Shown: positions 26,910-36,829 of the stretch, piece after piece
Numbering within the stretch: the first letter of the stretch is position 1
Layout: each line of letters opens with the position of its first letter
From: Methylobacter luteus IMV-B-3098
Lineage (GTDB): Bacteria; Pseudomonadota; Gammaproteobacteria; Methylococcales; Methylomonadaceae
Assembly: GCF_000427625.1 (NCBI RefSeq)
Contig: NZ_KE386569.1
Coordinates: forward strand, 2,594,789-2,658,788
Reading direction: 5' to 3'
Length of the DNA stretch: 64,000 nt
Program-made: the position numbers and the translations under genes
Notes under the pieces: generated by a model
The model's input: the letters and a program-made list of their open reading frames with translations, nothing else
Told to the model about the DNA's origin: nothing
Databases searched by the model: none

Positions 26910-27659
26910 ATTGTTTCTCCTTCGTGCAAAAAATTTCATAAATATTATCGATTCGATAGTCCGGCTTTAATTTCCAGTATTTCGTTAATAAATTTATTTT
27001 TTTGATGAGGAAGGATTAGAGGAAGGATTATATGTATTGGGACTATTTTGTTTTTTCTCTTTGGTGGTCATGACCTTGTCCTTCTTACATTTGAATTGTT
27101 AAACAATCATGAACTGAATTTCGTTAACTTGGCAATTGGTATGACTACCAAGCTTGTACCGTAGGATGCAGTAGGGGACGAACCGGATCATTTGAACTCG
27201 ACAATAGTGATACGAGGGGCGTAGAGTACAAACAGCAGGCTGAGATTGGAGTTTGTACTATCGAACGCCTGCTTCATACCTAATAGCAGACACAAGAGAA
27301 TGAGAATCCGAACTTCCGAAAAGGGTCGCTTTTTGCCTGTCGATTGACTGACGTAGTTGTGCCAAAAGCAGTCTGTCGATAATTTAACGGTGATCGGCAG
27401 GTTTCGGCCAAACTAGTCTTTCGCTTATGCCTGCCAGCCATTTGCGAACGACCGCTTGCTTAATAATGAATAATGGAGCGAGTGCTTCGTGCCCAAGTGT
27501 CCGTATTTCGAAATTGCTCGATCGCCTTTCAGAAAGCGAACGTTCGAGGTCCAACGTTATTTGCCCGTAACTATCTACAGCGGCCTCCAAATACACGACG
27601 GATAATTTTTGCGCGTCCGGAGTCTATTAGTTAACAGGTTACCAGGCGGAGAGTTAGCG
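26910..27659. other. Gene-poor AT-rich region
   Basis: About 750 bases without a recognised gene. The first 150 are AT-rich and presumably carry the YSC84 promoter. A 70-codon minus-strand frame at 27384-27596 has no family resemblance, no clear ribosome site, and I do not call it a gene. The stretch probably contains decayed sequence near the IS6 remnant. Confidence 0.5.
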
Positions 27660-28358
27660 ATGATTCGAATCCGAAAGGCTGACGAGCGAGGGCGCACCCG
27701 ACTTAGATGGCTGGAAAGCTATCACACGTTCTCTTTCGGCACGTATTACGACCCACAGCACCCGGGCTTTCGAACGCTTCGGGTCATCAACGAGGACCGG
27801 GTCCAACCGGGACAGGGATTCGGCACCCACTCGCACCGGGACATGGAGATCATCAGCTACGTGCTGGATGGCGCACTGGAGCATCGGGATAGTCTGGACA
27901 ACGGATCAGTGATCCGCCCCGGGGACGTTCAGCTCATGCGCGCGGGCACTGGGGTCATGCACAGTGAGTACAACCCCTCGAGTGAAGACTTCGTCCATTT
28001 CCTCCAGATCTGGATTCTTCCCGACGAGCAGGGGCTGGCGCCGGCCTACGAGCAGCGCCACTTCCCGCTCGATGCGCGACGGAACGTCCTGCGGCGGGTC
28101 GCCTCCCGAAACGGTCGGGACGACTCCTTGCGGCTGCATCAGGACGCGGAGTTGTACGCCACCATACTCGAGCATGGTCATTCCGTGATCCATGAGCTTG
28201 CCGAGGGTCGCCACGCCTGGGTGCAGGTAGCCCGAGGCCGCGTTCGCCTGAACGGCCTCTCCCTGCAGGAAGGGGATGGCGCCGCCCTCAGCGATGAGCC
28301 CCGGGCGGAAATAGTGGCTGACGGTGCGGCCGAGCTGCTGGTATTCGATCTTGGATAG
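27660..28358 (+). CDS. Pirin-family bicupin protein
   Basis: A 232-residue cytoplasmic protein. WLESYHTFSFGTYYDPQHPGF near the N-terminus, GQGFGTHSHRDMEIISYVL with the metal-binding His-x-His and glutamate, and MRAGTGVMHSEYNPS are diagnostic of pirins (YhhW-type, some of which show quercetin dioxygenase activity). The C-terminal cupin half follows from about residue 130. Start taken at ATGATTCGAATCC after GGCGGAGAGTTAGCG. Function in this organism unknown. Confidence 0.9.
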   Translation: MIRIRKADERGRTRLRWLESYHTFSFGTYYDPQHPGFRTLRVINEDRVQPGQGFGTHSHRDMEIISYVLDGALEHRDSLDNGSVIRPGDVQLMRAGTGVMHSEYNPSSEDFVHFLQIWILPDEQGLAPAYEQRHFPLDARRNVLRRVASRNGRDDSLRLHQDAELYATILEHGHSVIHELAEGRHAWVQVARGRVRLNGLSLQEGDGAALSDEPRAEIVADGAAELLVFDLG

Positions 28359-28365
28359 GGCGACG

Positions 28366-28518
28366 ATGATGACTCATGTCAAAGAGGCCCATCCCGGCTA
28401 CCCGATCGAAGCATTACTGACGAAAAGGTGGAGCCCTTACGGTTTCGCAGGCCGGGACGCCGCCACGGAAGACCTGCTCGCTATCCTCGGGGCCGCGCGC
28501 AGGGCGTCGTCCTCTTAG
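28366..28518 (+). pseudogene. Truncated nitroreductase (N-terminal 50 residues)
   Basis: The frame MMTHVKEAHPGYPIEALL, then TKRWSPYGFAGRDAATEDLL and AARRASSS before TAG, corresponds to the first FMN-binding segment of nitroreductases (RWSPYAF...LFEAARWAPSS). The rest of the roughly 190-residue enzyme is absent and the DUF5996 gene follows directly. It is 8 bases after pirin. Confidence 0.8.
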
Positions 28519-28578
28519 CGAGAATCCGATATCGATAGCGGTAAAGCCGAAATTCCCATATTCGATGTGGAGGCTATC

Positions 28579-29550
28579 ATGGCAAATCAAAACGCTCCGG
28601 GTGAACCCGGCGGCCATTTGGCCTGGCCGGATCTGCCGTTGAAGGCGTGGCAAGACACTTACGCGACCTTGCACCTGTGGACTCAGATCGTTGGCAAAAT
28701 CCGGCTGGCCCTGACACCCTGGGTCAACCACTCCTGGCATGTCGTGCTCTATCTGACGACCTCTGGGCTGACGACCTCGCCGATTCCCTATCAAGACCGG
28801 ACTTTCCAGATCGATTTCGATTTTATCGAGCATCGGCTCGTGATCCGGACCAGCGATGGCGCGGCGCAAACGATCCCGCTTCAGCCTTGCACAGTGGCCG
28901 ATTTTTACCGGGACGTGTTTGCCGCGCTTCGGGCGCTGGATATTGAGGTCGCCATCTGCAAAAAACCCAACGAAGTGGCCCATCCGATCCCCTTCGACCG
29001 GGATCGGGAACACATCGCCTACGATGCCGAGTACGCGCATCGCTGCTGGCAGGCGCTGGCTCAGGCGGACCGTGTGTTCAAGGCATTCCGCGCGGGCTTT
29101 ATCGGCAAATGCAGTCCGGTGCATTTTTTCTGGGGCAGCTTCGATCTGGCCGTCACGCGCTTCTCCGGCCGGCGGGCGCCCGAGCACCCCGGGGGCGTGC
29201 CCAATCTTCCCGACGGGGTGGTCCGGGAGGCTTATTCCCACGAAGTGAGCAGTTGCGGCTTCTGGCCTGGCAACGAGGCCATACCGTTTCCGGCCTTTTA
29301 CGCCTATGCCTATCCGGAACCGCCCGGTTTTCCGGACGCCGCCGTGCGTCCCGAACAGGCTTTCTACAGTCCTGATCTGAAGGAGTTCATCCTGCCTTAC
29401 GATGCAGTGCGGCAGGCGGATTCGCCCGACCGGCTGCTGCTGGAGTTTCTGCAAAGCACCTATGAGGCAGCCGCCGATCTGGGGCATTGGGATCGGCCGT
29501 CGCTGGAACGCAACATCGCAGGCCGAGAGCCTACCTTTCCCAAAACTTAA
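28579..29550 (+). CDS. DUF5996 family protein
   Basis: A 323-residue cytoplasmic protein. WPDLPLKAWQDTYATLHLWTQ, WVNHSWHVVLYLT, FDFIEHRL, SPVHFFWGSFDLAVTRFSGR and AYSHEVSSCGFWPGN are typical of DUF5996. The FWGSFDLA block and histidine-rich ends may be functional, but no activity is known for the family. GTGGAGG precedes the ATG at 28579. It converges with the debranching-enzyme gene, whose stop is 60 bases away. Confidence 0.85.
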   Translation: MANQNAPGEPGGHLAWPDLPLKAWQDTYATLHLWTQIVGKIRLALTPWVNHSWHVVLYLTTSGLTTSPIPYQDRTFQIDFDFIEHRLVIRTSDGAAQTIPLQPCTVADFYRDVFAALRALDIEVAICKKPNEVAHPIPFDRDREHIAYDAEYAHRCWQALAQADRVFKAFRAGFIGKCSPVHFFWGSFDLAVTRFSGRRAPEHPGGVPNLPDGVVREAYSHEVSSCGFWPGNEAIPFPAFYAYAYPEPPGFPDAAVRPEQAFYSPDLKEFILPYDAVRQADSPDRLLLEFLQSTYEAAADLGHWDRPSLERNIAGREPTFPKT

Positions 29551-29609
29551 AAGTTGCCGACGGCTGATCCGGGCGGCCAAGAGGAAAGGCGATTGATCCT
29601 GGCGCGTGT

Positions 29610-31766
29610 TCAGACTTCTCTCACGCCGGGCGTTTCACGCGCTTCCACCTTCAGTTCACCCGTAACGGCGAGCACCTCATGCCGGGTCGCTTCCCCCTCG
29701 CGCCAAAAGCGGATATCGACGGTTGCCTGGCCCACCCGCAGCTGGTGAAGGGTGATGTCCGGCAGCCAGCGGGGCAGCGCCGGATCGATGTAGAGCGTCT
29801 TCTTGTGGGCGTCGGCGTCGAGCCCCAGGATGGCGCGAATCAGATGAAACACGCTGCCCGCGGCCCAGGCCTGGGGCACATTCGCGCCGAGGTACTGGAC
29901 CGGGAAAGTCCCGGACCTCCGCCGGATGCCCGCATACAGCTCCGGCAGGCGGTGGAACCTGAAGTAACTGGCGGCTTCGCTGATATCGCGGGCAATCATC
30001 CCCGCTTCTTTCGCAAAACCGTAGCGCTTGAAGCCCATGGCGATGATCCCGTTGTCGTGCGGCCACACCGAACCATTCTGATAGGAGAACGGGTTGTATG
30101 CCGGGTTTCTCTCGGAGAGCGTGCGGATGCCCCAGCCGCTCCACAGATCGGGTTTGAGCAGCCGCCGGACCACCTGCTCGGCACGGTCCGGGCTCACGAT
30201 GCCGCTCCAGAGCAGATGGCCGGCATTGGACGCGATCGTCTTGACCTGTCGCTTGTCGCCATCCAGGGCGTAGGCGTAGTAGCCGAGATCCTCGCACCAG
30301 AACTGCTCCTCAAAGCGACTCTGCAGCTCGGCGGCTTCTTTTCGCAGCCGTGCAGCCCGCTCGGGATGGCCGAAGTATTCGGCCCCATCCGCGATCCGAA
30401 GCTTGGCATCGAAGACATACCCTTGAAGCTCGCACAAGGCTTTCGGCCCTTTGACCAGCGAGCCGTCCGGATAGACCACGGCATCGCCGGCGTCCTTCCA
30501 GCCCATGTTTTCGTAGCCGCGCGTGGAACGGGTCTGATACTCCTGGAATCCGTCACCGTCACGATCGCCGTAATGATCGATCCACTCCAGGCACCGCCAT
30601 ACCACGTCCTCGTAATGGGGGAAAAGCAGGTCATCGCCCAGCCATTTCCAGGCTTCATGCAGCGCAATCAGATACAGGATGGTCGCGTCGGCCGTGCCGT
30701 AATAGGGCGTATGCGGAATGCGCCTGAAATGCGCCAACTCGCCGGAGCGAAGCTCGTGGGGCATCTTGCCGGGCTCGGCATCCCGGTAATCGTCGATTTC
30801 GGTCGCTTGAAGATCCGCCAGGCGCCGCAATGTACCGCGAGCGAAATCCGGATAGACGATCAGGTTCTGTAGGCTCACGATCAGGCTGTCACGGCCGAAA
30901 ACGCTGACAAACCAGGGCACTCCGGCCGCCGCCAGTATCTCGTGCCGATGCTCGCCACCACGGGGCAGGCGCAGCGCCGCCATGTCTTCGACGGATTGCC
31001 GATACAGCCGATAAAAATCTTCGTTCGAAGTGGTGATCTGAGTGGTGACCTGCTTCCAGCGCGAGAGACTGTGGGCGGTTTGGGACCGATAAAGCGCATG
31101 GGCGCATTCCTTTGGCGCTCCATGGAGGAAGTCGTCTTCAAGGATCTCGTATTTGCAGCAGGTATGCCAGTCGCCGCCGGGCGGGAGATCCACCACGAAA
31201 TTGAGGCGGCCGTTGCCGTATATGGCCTTTGAGGTACAGCGCTCCATCCTCACGATGAAAGATCTCCTAAAATCGTCGTGGGAATAGCTGGTGATCAACT
31301 GCTGGGAGTCGCTCTCCCATTCGGTTTCGATATGCCCTCTGCGCGTAAACTCTTTGGCCCTGACTTCAAAGATATCGGCAAAATCGGAGCGAATCAGGAT
31401 CTCAAGATTGAAGTGCAAAGGCTGGCAACTGTAGTTCCGGAGATCAATGTCCTCATGCAGCCCTTCGGCGACTACACGGCTCAACACGAGTCCCAGGATT
31501 GCCGGCGCGATTTCGCCATGCTCCGTGATGACTCTGGGGTTTGCCAGGTAGGTCCGCGACGCGTAATAGGTAATTGCCGCGGAATTCAGGAGGGTCCAGG
31601 GCTGACCATCGATGTAGAGTTGATAGCGGCTGATGTATCGAGTATCCCGGGAATAGAAACCCTGATCGGAAGCATTCGTGATGGATCCGTCGAATTCGGA
31701 GACCAGGAAGGTGTTTCCATAATTGATGGTAATGACGGGAGGACCGACCGTGACATCCAGAGCCAT
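29610..31766 (-). CDS. Glycogen-debranching-like amylo-alpha-1,6-glucosidase
   Basis: A 718-residue two-domain enzyme. The N-terminal GDE_N_bis domain (about 15-205) begins TINYGNTFLVSEFDGSI and has DTRYISRYQLYIDG. The C-terminal (alpha/alpha)6 barrel has GVPWFVSVFGRDSLI, TPYYGTADATILYL, GYENMGWKDAGDAV and SVWPHDNGIIAMG with candidate acidic catalytic residues. No signal peptide, so cytoplasmic. Related proteins act on glycogen or on oligosaccharides; no other glycogen genes are in this window. GGAGG lies 8 bases before the ATG. The extra five residues from 31781 are not needed. Confidence 0.85.
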   Translation of the reverse strand: MALDVTVGPPVITINYGNTFLVSEFDGSITNASDQGFYSRDTRYISRYQLYIDGQPWTLLNSAAITYYASRTYLANPRVITEHGEIAPAILGLVLSRVVAEGLHEDIDLRNYSCQPLHFNLEILIRSDFADIFEVRAKEFTRRGHIETEWESDSQQLITSYSHDDFRRSFIVRMERCTSKAIYGNGRLNFVVDLPPGGDWHTCCKYEILEDDFLHGAPKECAHALYRSQTAHSLSRWKQVTTQITTSNEDFYRLYRQSVEDMAALRLPRGGEHRHEILAAAGVPWFVSVFGRDSLIVSLQNLIVYPDFARGTLRRLADLQATEIDDYRDAEPGKMPHELRSGELAHFRRIPHTPYYGTADATILYLIALHEAWKWLGDDLLFPHYEDVVWRCLEWIDHYGDRDGDGFQEYQTRSTRGYENMGWKDAGDAVVYPDGSLVKGPKALCELQGYVFDAKLRIADGAEYFGHPERAARLRKEAAELQSRFEEQFWCEDLGYYAYALDGDKRQVKTIASNAGHLLWSGIVSPDRAEQVVRRLLKPDLWSGWGIRTLSERNPAYNPFSYQNGSVWPHDNGIIAMGFKRYGFAKEAGMIARDISEAASYFRFHRLPELYAGIRRRSGTFPVQYLGANVPQAWAAGSVFHLIRAILGLDADAHKKTLYIDPALPRWLPDITLHQLRVGQATVDIRFWREGEATRHEVLAVTGELKVEARETPGVREV

Positions 31767-32119
31767 GCAAACTGCCTCCACAGAGAGGAAAACAGTCTGT
31801 TGGACCTGGCGGATTCAGGCAGGTTCATGTCACCCGCCTGGAAATTTTCTTTACTAGAGTGTGTTATGAACTTGTTGTGATTGCCAGGTTATTCGATGCT
31901 CATGAATCAATCGAGTTGTCGGATCTCTAAAACGTGTATAAATTCAGGAACGACTAATAATCAACTATGGGTGAAAGCAAAAAAGCAGAATTGGTGTTAC
32001 CAGGCCCATCAATCGCAAATGATGAGCCTCACCTCGGCGGAGCCTTACACGAGTGCTCTTGTCATTAGACCCGGTGTATCCGAAAATAAAGTTAACTCTC
32101 TCAAATTTAAAGGAAGCCA
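31767..32119. other. Intergenic region between divergent genes
   Basis: About 350 bases with no recognised gene or repeat. It must contain promoters for the debranching enzyme (minus) and the SRPBCC gene (plus). Confidence 0.5.
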
Positions 32120-32572
32120 ATGAGCAGTTATCTGCTACAAACCGAAATTGAAATTGATGCAACACCGGCCCAAATCTGGGCAATTCTTACCGATTTTGCA
32201 GCCTATCCGGCGTGGAATCCCTTCATCAAATACATTCATGGAATTCCACGGCAAGGCGACCGGCTTGAAGTGCGTATTCAGCCCGGCGGCGCCAAGGGAA
32301 TGACTTTCCGGCCTGCGGTTCTGGCGGCCGATGCCGGCCGGGAGCTTCGCTGGCTCGGCAGCTTTCTGCTCCCCGGTGTGTTTGATGGCGAGCACCGTTT
32401 TGTGATCGAGCCTCTTGCCTCCGGAAAGGTGCTGTTCCGGCAGAGCGAGCGATTCAGCGGCATGCTCGTGCCGATATTTAAGGGCAGCCTTGAGCGGGAT
32501 ACGAAGCGAGGCTTCGAAGAGATGAATCGGGCGCTGAAGGCGCGCGCCGAATCAAAGCCGCAGGCTGGCTGA
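32120..32572 (+). CDS. SRPBCC (START/Bet v1-like) domain protein
   Basis: A 150-residue single-domain protein. The opening TEIEIDATPAQIWAILTDFA, AYPAWNPFIKYIHG and the C-terminal helix RDTKRGFEEMNRALKARAE are the standard SRPBCC pattern for binding hydrophobic ligands in a deep pocket. AAAGGAAGCC precedes the ATG. The ligand is not predictable. Confidence 0.85.
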   Translation: MSSYLLQTEIEIDATPAQIWAILTDFAAYPAWNPFIKYIHGIPRQGDRLEVRIQPGGAKGMTFRPAVLAADAGRELRWLGSFLLPGVFDGEHRFVIEPLASGKVLFRQSERFSGMLVPIFKGSLERDTKRGFEEMNRALKARAESKPQAG

Positions 32573-32680
32573 GGAACAAAACCCAACGCCTATTGCCGCC
32601 AGCTATCGAGCACCTACATTAATTGATCGAAATCCGGTTAACTGCGTAACATCAGTTAAATCTCTGCTTGCGTGCACTGG

Positions 32681-32717
32681 CGTACATAAATTTCCTGCCT
32701 GCTGATGTAGCTTGATT
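32681..32717 (+). promoter_or_regulatory. Shared promoter-like element upstream of TPR gene
   Basis: CGTACATAAATTTC at 32681-32694, then 11 bases, then TGTAGCTTGATT. The same two blocks with identical spacing occur at 50726 ahead of the DUF2382 genes. Probably an alternative-sigma promoter or an operator; it lies 86 bases before the TPR gene. Confidence 0.5.
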
Positions 32718-32766
32718 AGTTCTAGCAGGAAATACCCACAGGTCATTCTCCGCCGAGGGGGAAGTT

Positions 32767-34467
32767 ATGCCATTTACCCGCTCTCCATACAGAACGTCAT
32801 TTTTATTGATCGTTTTCACGGCCACGCTGCTCGCCGCCGGCGTCCGCGCGCATCAGGCGCAATCCGGAGCCGGCGCTGCAGCGAGCGCCCGGCTCGGCGA
32901 CATTCGCTTCCCGACCTCCGCCCGGTCGGAAGAGGCGCAAGCCCGCTTCCAGCGCGGCGTCATCGCGCTGCATTCCTTCTCGTATGATCTGGCGCTCGAC
33001 GAGTTCCGCAAAGCCACGGAAATCGAACCGGATTTCATGATGGGCTATTGGGGCGAGGCGATGGCTGACAATCAGACGCTCTGGGGAAAACAGGACACCG
33101 AAGCCGCGCGCAAAGCGCTCGCGCATATCAAGGACGGCCCGAGACTGACGCCAAGGGAGCGGGCTTACTTGCAGGCGGTGAAGCGGTTGTATGGCGAAGG
33201 CGATGAGGCCGCGCGCGATAAGACCTATGCGATCGCTATGGAAAAGATCTGCCGCGACTACCCGGATGACCTGGAGGCTGCGGCCTTTTATGCGCTGGCC
33301 CTGCTGGGGAGCGTCCGTTCGGGCGATCCGGCCGGTCTGCGGACCCGGATGCAGGCGGGCGCCATTGCGCTGGAGGTGGCCCGAAAAGACCCCGATCACC
33401 CCGGCGCGACGCATTACATTCTTCACGCGTTTGATGATCCTGACCACGCCATTCTGGCCCTGCCTGCCGCGCGGCGTTATGCCGAAATCGCTCCCGAGGC
33501 GCCCCATGCGCTGCACATGCCTGCTCATATTTTCCTGCAACTGGGGATGTGGCCGGAAGCTGCTTCGACGCAGGAAGCGTTATGGGAACAGCAGAAAAAT
33601 AGTCCCGTTGGCGAGCGCGACTACCACAACCTTTACTGGCTGCTTTATGCCTACTTGCAGCAGGGCCGCTACCGCGAGGCGCAGGCCTTGCTGACGCTGA
33701 TGCCGAAAAGCCTTGCAACGTTCCCTAAAGATGACGCCGCTTTCCTGGGCTACGTCACTTTTATCAACACCAGCATGGCCGCCGCCTTCGTGGTTGAAAC
33801 CGGGCACTGGGATCGGGCGGCGCAGTGGCTTGATCCGCTGCAGAAGGATGCCGGGCAATTCATTGAGGCTGTCGAGAGCAGCCCCGGCCCGTACCAGGGG
33901 CTGGCCAAGTATGTCCGGTCGCTATGGATATTCACGCGAGGCATGGCGGCCGCACAGAAAAATTCGCCTGATGCCCAAAAGCGCATTGACGAGCTACAGG
34001 CCATGGCGCGGCAAGCCGGTACCGAAGATCTGCCCGGCATCGGATTGCCTTTGTCGAAGGTAGTGAAGATCCAAAGGCTGGAGATCGCCGCCGTGGCCAG
34101 CGCGTCAAAAGGCCAACTGGACGAGGCTGTCAAGGGCATGGCGAGAGCCGCCGCCATAGAGGGTTCAGTGCCGCCACTGCCGGGACCGCCTCCATTGATC
34201 AAGCCCACGCACGAATTGCTCGGCGAATTGCTCTTACAGGCAGGCCGTCCGGCGGAAGCCGAAAAGCAGTTTGAGCGCGCGCTGCTCCGGCAAACGAGCC
34301 GGGCGCGTTCATTACTGGGCGCTGCGCGCGCCGCCGCGCGACAGGGAAATCGCGAGATCGCCATGACCGCCTATTCCAGGTTCCTGCATCAATGGCAACA
34401 GGCCGATCAAGGTCTGCCGGAGATACAGGAGGCACAGAATTACCTGAAGCAGACCGGCACGCATTAG
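32767..34467 (+). CDS. Secreted tetratricopeptide-repeat protein
   Basis: A 566-residue protein with a signal peptide (hydrophobic residues 11-25, cut near GVRAHQA). Helical TPR-like repeats run through it: RFQRGVIALHSFSYDLALDEFRKA, MMGYWGEAMADNQTLW, ALHMPAHIFLQLGMWPEA, YWLLYAYLQQGRYREAQAL and a C-terminal ELLLQAGRPAEAEKQFERAL. HYILHAFDDPDHA and HMPAHIF are conserved in a family of uncharacterised bacterial TPR proteins. It probably scaffolds proteins in the periplasm. GAGGGGGAAGTT precedes the ATG. Confidence 0.8.
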   Translation: MPFTRSPYRTSFLLIVFTATLLAAGVRAHQAQSGAGAAASARLGDIRFPTSARSEEAQARFQRGVIALHSFSYDLALDEFRKATEIEPDFMMGYWGEAMADNQTLWGKQDTEAARKALAHIKDGPRLTPRERAYLQAVKRLYGEGDEAARDKTYAIAMEKICRDYPDDLEAAAFYALALLGSVRSGDPAGLRTRMQAGAIALEVARKDPDHPGATHYILHAFDDPDHAILALPAARRYAEIAPEAPHALHMPAHIFLQLGMWPEAASTQEALWEQQKNSPVGERDYHNLYWLLYAYLQQGRYREAQALLTLMPKSLATFPKDDAAFLGYVTFINTSMAAAFVVETGHWDRAAQWLDPLQKDAGQFIEAVESSPGPYQGLAKYVRSLWIFTRGMAAAQKNSPDAQKRIDELQAMARQAGTEDLPGIGLPLSKVVKIQRLEIAAVASASKGQLDEAVKGMARAAAIEGSVPPLPGPPPLIKPTHELLGELLLQAGRPAEAEKQFERALLRQTSRARSLLGAARAAARQGNREIAMTAYSRFLHQWQQADQGLPEIQEAQNYLKQTGTH

Positions 34468-34641
34468 CGCTCAATCCGCAGCCGGGTTTTCAGAAGGGCA
34501 GGAGCACGGCTTCAGCCTCGGCAATATTTGAGGAATTTTTCCCATATACGCTCAGATCGACAATCGGTAAGATTTCGCATCGCTTTAGCCCTTGCGCTTC
34601 GCGGGCACCGTAGCATCAGACCGGATCAGTCGAGACAGTTC

Positions 34642-35808
34642 ATGAAAATCCAGAAGTCGTTTTTTATCTTAAGCATATTGGCTGGCATGATGGCTTTCGG
34701 CGCGGGGATGGGTTTTGTCGGCGGAGACAGCACCCAGCCGTTCGTTGCTCAAAGAATGCAAACGACCACAAGTCTCAAAAAACCGTCGATGCCAAAACCT
34801 GCCGCGAAATTTCAGCCTTCAGGCGACGAATCAGTCGAAATGCCCGCGTCCGAGGACTGGGATATCGAAGTCGCCGAACCGGTTCGGCCCGGCTCCGGGG
34901 AATTGCCCGGGGTATTCCGTGGCGACTGGGGCGAAACGCTCATCTACGCTCGCCATGACCGGGTCAACTATGAAGAGGCCGCTTATTTAAGTCTGGAGAA
35001 TGGCAATCAGAATCAGCCGCCTTCCATTAGCCCGGCATTCTGGCGCAAGGTGAAAAACTTCAAGGAAAGCGATCCGGAAGCCTGCCTGACGCCGGGACAG
35101 GGCGTCGATCTGACCAAATGCGACTTTACCGAAGAAATCAGCCTGAAGGACAGAAATCTGAATGGAGCGGTTCTGAGTGAAGCGCGACTGGGCGGAGAAC
35201 TGGGCAGTGCCGATCTAAGCGGCGCCAATTTGAGCGGCGCCGCCGTGATCGGGTCGCTGGTGATCAGTCCGGATACCCGGCTCGAGCACGCCGACCTGTC
35301 GAAACTGCAATCCGATGGCAACAATCCGCTGATAGCCGAATCGGCCAATCTGAGCAACACCAATTTTTCCGAAGCCAACCTCTATGGCGCCAAAATGACA
35401 GGCGCGGATCTGGCAGGCGCCGATCTGACCGGCGCCACCCTGACCGGCGCGGAGCTGGCTGAAACGCGTCTTGAAGGCGTCGCCCTGAGCAAGGCCAATT
35501 TGACCTTTGCCAATCTGTCAGCCGGCGTATTGGCCGATGCGGCGCTGAGCGAAGCCGATCTGACCGACGCGAATCTGGCGGATGCCGATTTCTCGCGAGC
35601 CAATCTGCAACAGGCGAATCTGGCGGGCACAGAACTGGCGGGAACCGATCTTTCCGGCGCCGATCTGCGCGGCGCCAACCTGACGGCGGCCAAAAATGCC
35701 GACAACGCCATCATCGACAGCGCAACGGATTTCACTGACGCCATCTGCCCCGATGGCGTCAGTGTGGACGGGACCCAGGTTACGACCTGCGTCGGACATG
35801 GCTTCTGA
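34642..35808 (+). CDS. Secreted pentapeptide-repeat protein with a CBM5/12-like segment
   Basis: A 388-residue protein. Residues 1-28 form a signal or anchor (KSFFILSILAGMMAFGAG). At about 90-140 the run GVFRGDWGETLIYARHDRVNY with AYLSLENGN and PAFWRKV resembles the aromatic core of chitin-binding modules (CBM5/12). From about 155 to 370 there is a right-handed pentapeptide helix of A(D/N)L-type repeats (ADLSGANLSGA, ANLYGAKMTGADLAGADL). A short C-terminal part with CPDGVSVDG and TTCVGHG could form a disulfide. The start at 34642 gives the only proper leader; a longer frame from 34528 is rejected. Confidence 0.8.
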   Translation: MKIQKSFFILSILAGMMAFGAGMGFVGGDSTQPFVAQRMQTTTSLKKPSMPKPAAKFQPSGDESVEMPASEDWDIEVAEPVRPGSGELPGVFRGDWGETLIYARHDRVNYEEAAYLSLENGNQNQPPSISPAFWRKVKNFKESDPEACLTPGQGVDLTKCDFTEEISLKDRNLNGAVLSEARLGGELGSADLSGANLSGAAVIGSLVISPDTRLEHADLSKLQSDGNNPLIAESANLSNTNFSEANLYGAKMTGADLAGADLTGATLTGAELAETRLEGVALSKANLTFANLSAGVLADAALSEADLTDANLADADFSRANLQQANLAGTELAGTDLSGADLRGANLTAAKNADNAIIDSATDFTDAICPDGVSVDGTQVTTCVGHGF

Positions 35809-35843
35809 CGCCATTGTCCGAGTTTCAAGGAAGAACGCTTGAT

Positions 35844-35878
35844 GTCTGTCCCCGGGACTTTCCGGATCGGGGACAGAC
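35844..35878 (+). terminator. Probable terminator after pentapeptide gene
   Basis: Perfect 11-bp stem GTCTGTCCCCG / CGGGGACAGAC with a 13-base loop, followed by GGTTATTTTACTG. The U-tract is interrupted, so it may be a weak terminator or a REP hairpin. Confidence 0.5.
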
Positions 35879-35915
35879 GGTTATTTTACTGACAAAGTTA
35901 GGAAAAGGAAAAACC

Positions 35916-36740
35916 ATGAAAAAAACATCGCTCCTCAGCGCCATGTTCGGCGCTTTGACCATCGCCTCCACTTCGGCAATGGCAACGGGGTTTGTGACCT
36001 TGCCGACCACGGGCTTTTCGGTATCCGGCGGCACTTCAGCCTATACGCTCTGCAACACGACCGGGGACTTCGGATCGGATGAATCCGTCCCGCCGACATT
36101 CTCCCCCAATGGCGGCGCCAACAATACCTGTGCCGTATCCAGCAATAACCCGCCTTTAACCGGTTATACCAAAGTGGCGGAGACTACACGCAACCTCAAT
36201 ACTGGCGGCATCACAGTCGGTACGCTGACCGACCAGGTCTGGCGTAACTCAGCCGGTACAAGCTGCGTTTACGGCGCCAAAATCCGCATGAACAACGTCG
36301 ATTCCGACCCTAATACCGCGGGTACACAATATTTTGAAGTCAATGATGTCCAGCGCGCCGGCTTCAGAAACCGGGGACCGGTTTCCATTGCCTACAATTT
36401 CGTGACGCGTGGCGCCGGCCAGTCCGACGAAGTGCTGTTCCGGGCCGGGCTTACCAAAACTGCGGTGGTGCATGAACCGGGCGACGACGACCAGCCGCTT
36501 ACCTCGGTAGCGTCAATCGACACCAACTGGGTGGATTTTACGTCAGACGTGAACTACAACGATCCGGACGGCTCCTCCATGCGCGATTCATCATGGTTCT
36601 ACGTCAAAAGCGGCTGCACGTCAGCTACTCCGACAGCACTCAGCGGCGCCCTGAAAGTCCGCGAAATGGGTCAGGAAGGCCAGGCCGTGCGCGTAATTTC
36701 ACTTCCCGGTTATGCGCCGGCTGGGGCTGATGCGTTGTAG
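35916..36740 (+). CDS. Secreted hypothetical protein
   Basis: A 274-residue protein with a textbook signal peptide (MKKTSLLSAMFGALTIASTS, cut after AMA). The mature part is rich in Thr, Ser, Asn and Gly and predicted mostly beta. Notable segments are TSCVYGAKIRMNNVDSDPN and YFEVNDVQRAGFRNRGPVSI. Cysteines near YTLCNTT, NNTCAVSS, TSCVYG and KSGCTS may pair. No PEP-CTERM, LPXTG or lipobox sorting signal was seen. Family not recognised. AGGAAAAGG precedes the ATG. Confidence 0.7.
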   Translation: MKKTSLLSAMFGALTIASTSAMATGFVTLPTTGFSVSGGTSAYTLCNTTGDFGSDESVPPTFSPNGGANNTCAVSSNNPPLTGYTKVAETTRNLNTGGITVGTLTDQVWRNSAGTSCVYGAKIRMNNVDSDPNTAGTQYFEVNDVQRAGFRNRGPVSIAYNFVTRGAGQSDEVLFRAGLTKTAVVHEPGDDDQPLTSVASIDTNWVDFTSDVNYNDPDGSSMRDSSWFYVKSGCTSATPTALSGALKVREMGQEGQAVRVISLPGYAPAGADAL

Positions 36741-36829
36741 CCTCTGAATAAGGCGGTTCAATTAGTAACATCAACCCAACCTGATAGCTAGATAAAACAA
36801 TCACTTGTTAATCTGAATACCGGTTGGGT

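Noticed and set aside
27384-27596. 70-codon minus-strand frame
   Set aside because: No family resemblance, no clear ribosome site, and located in a region that looks decayed.
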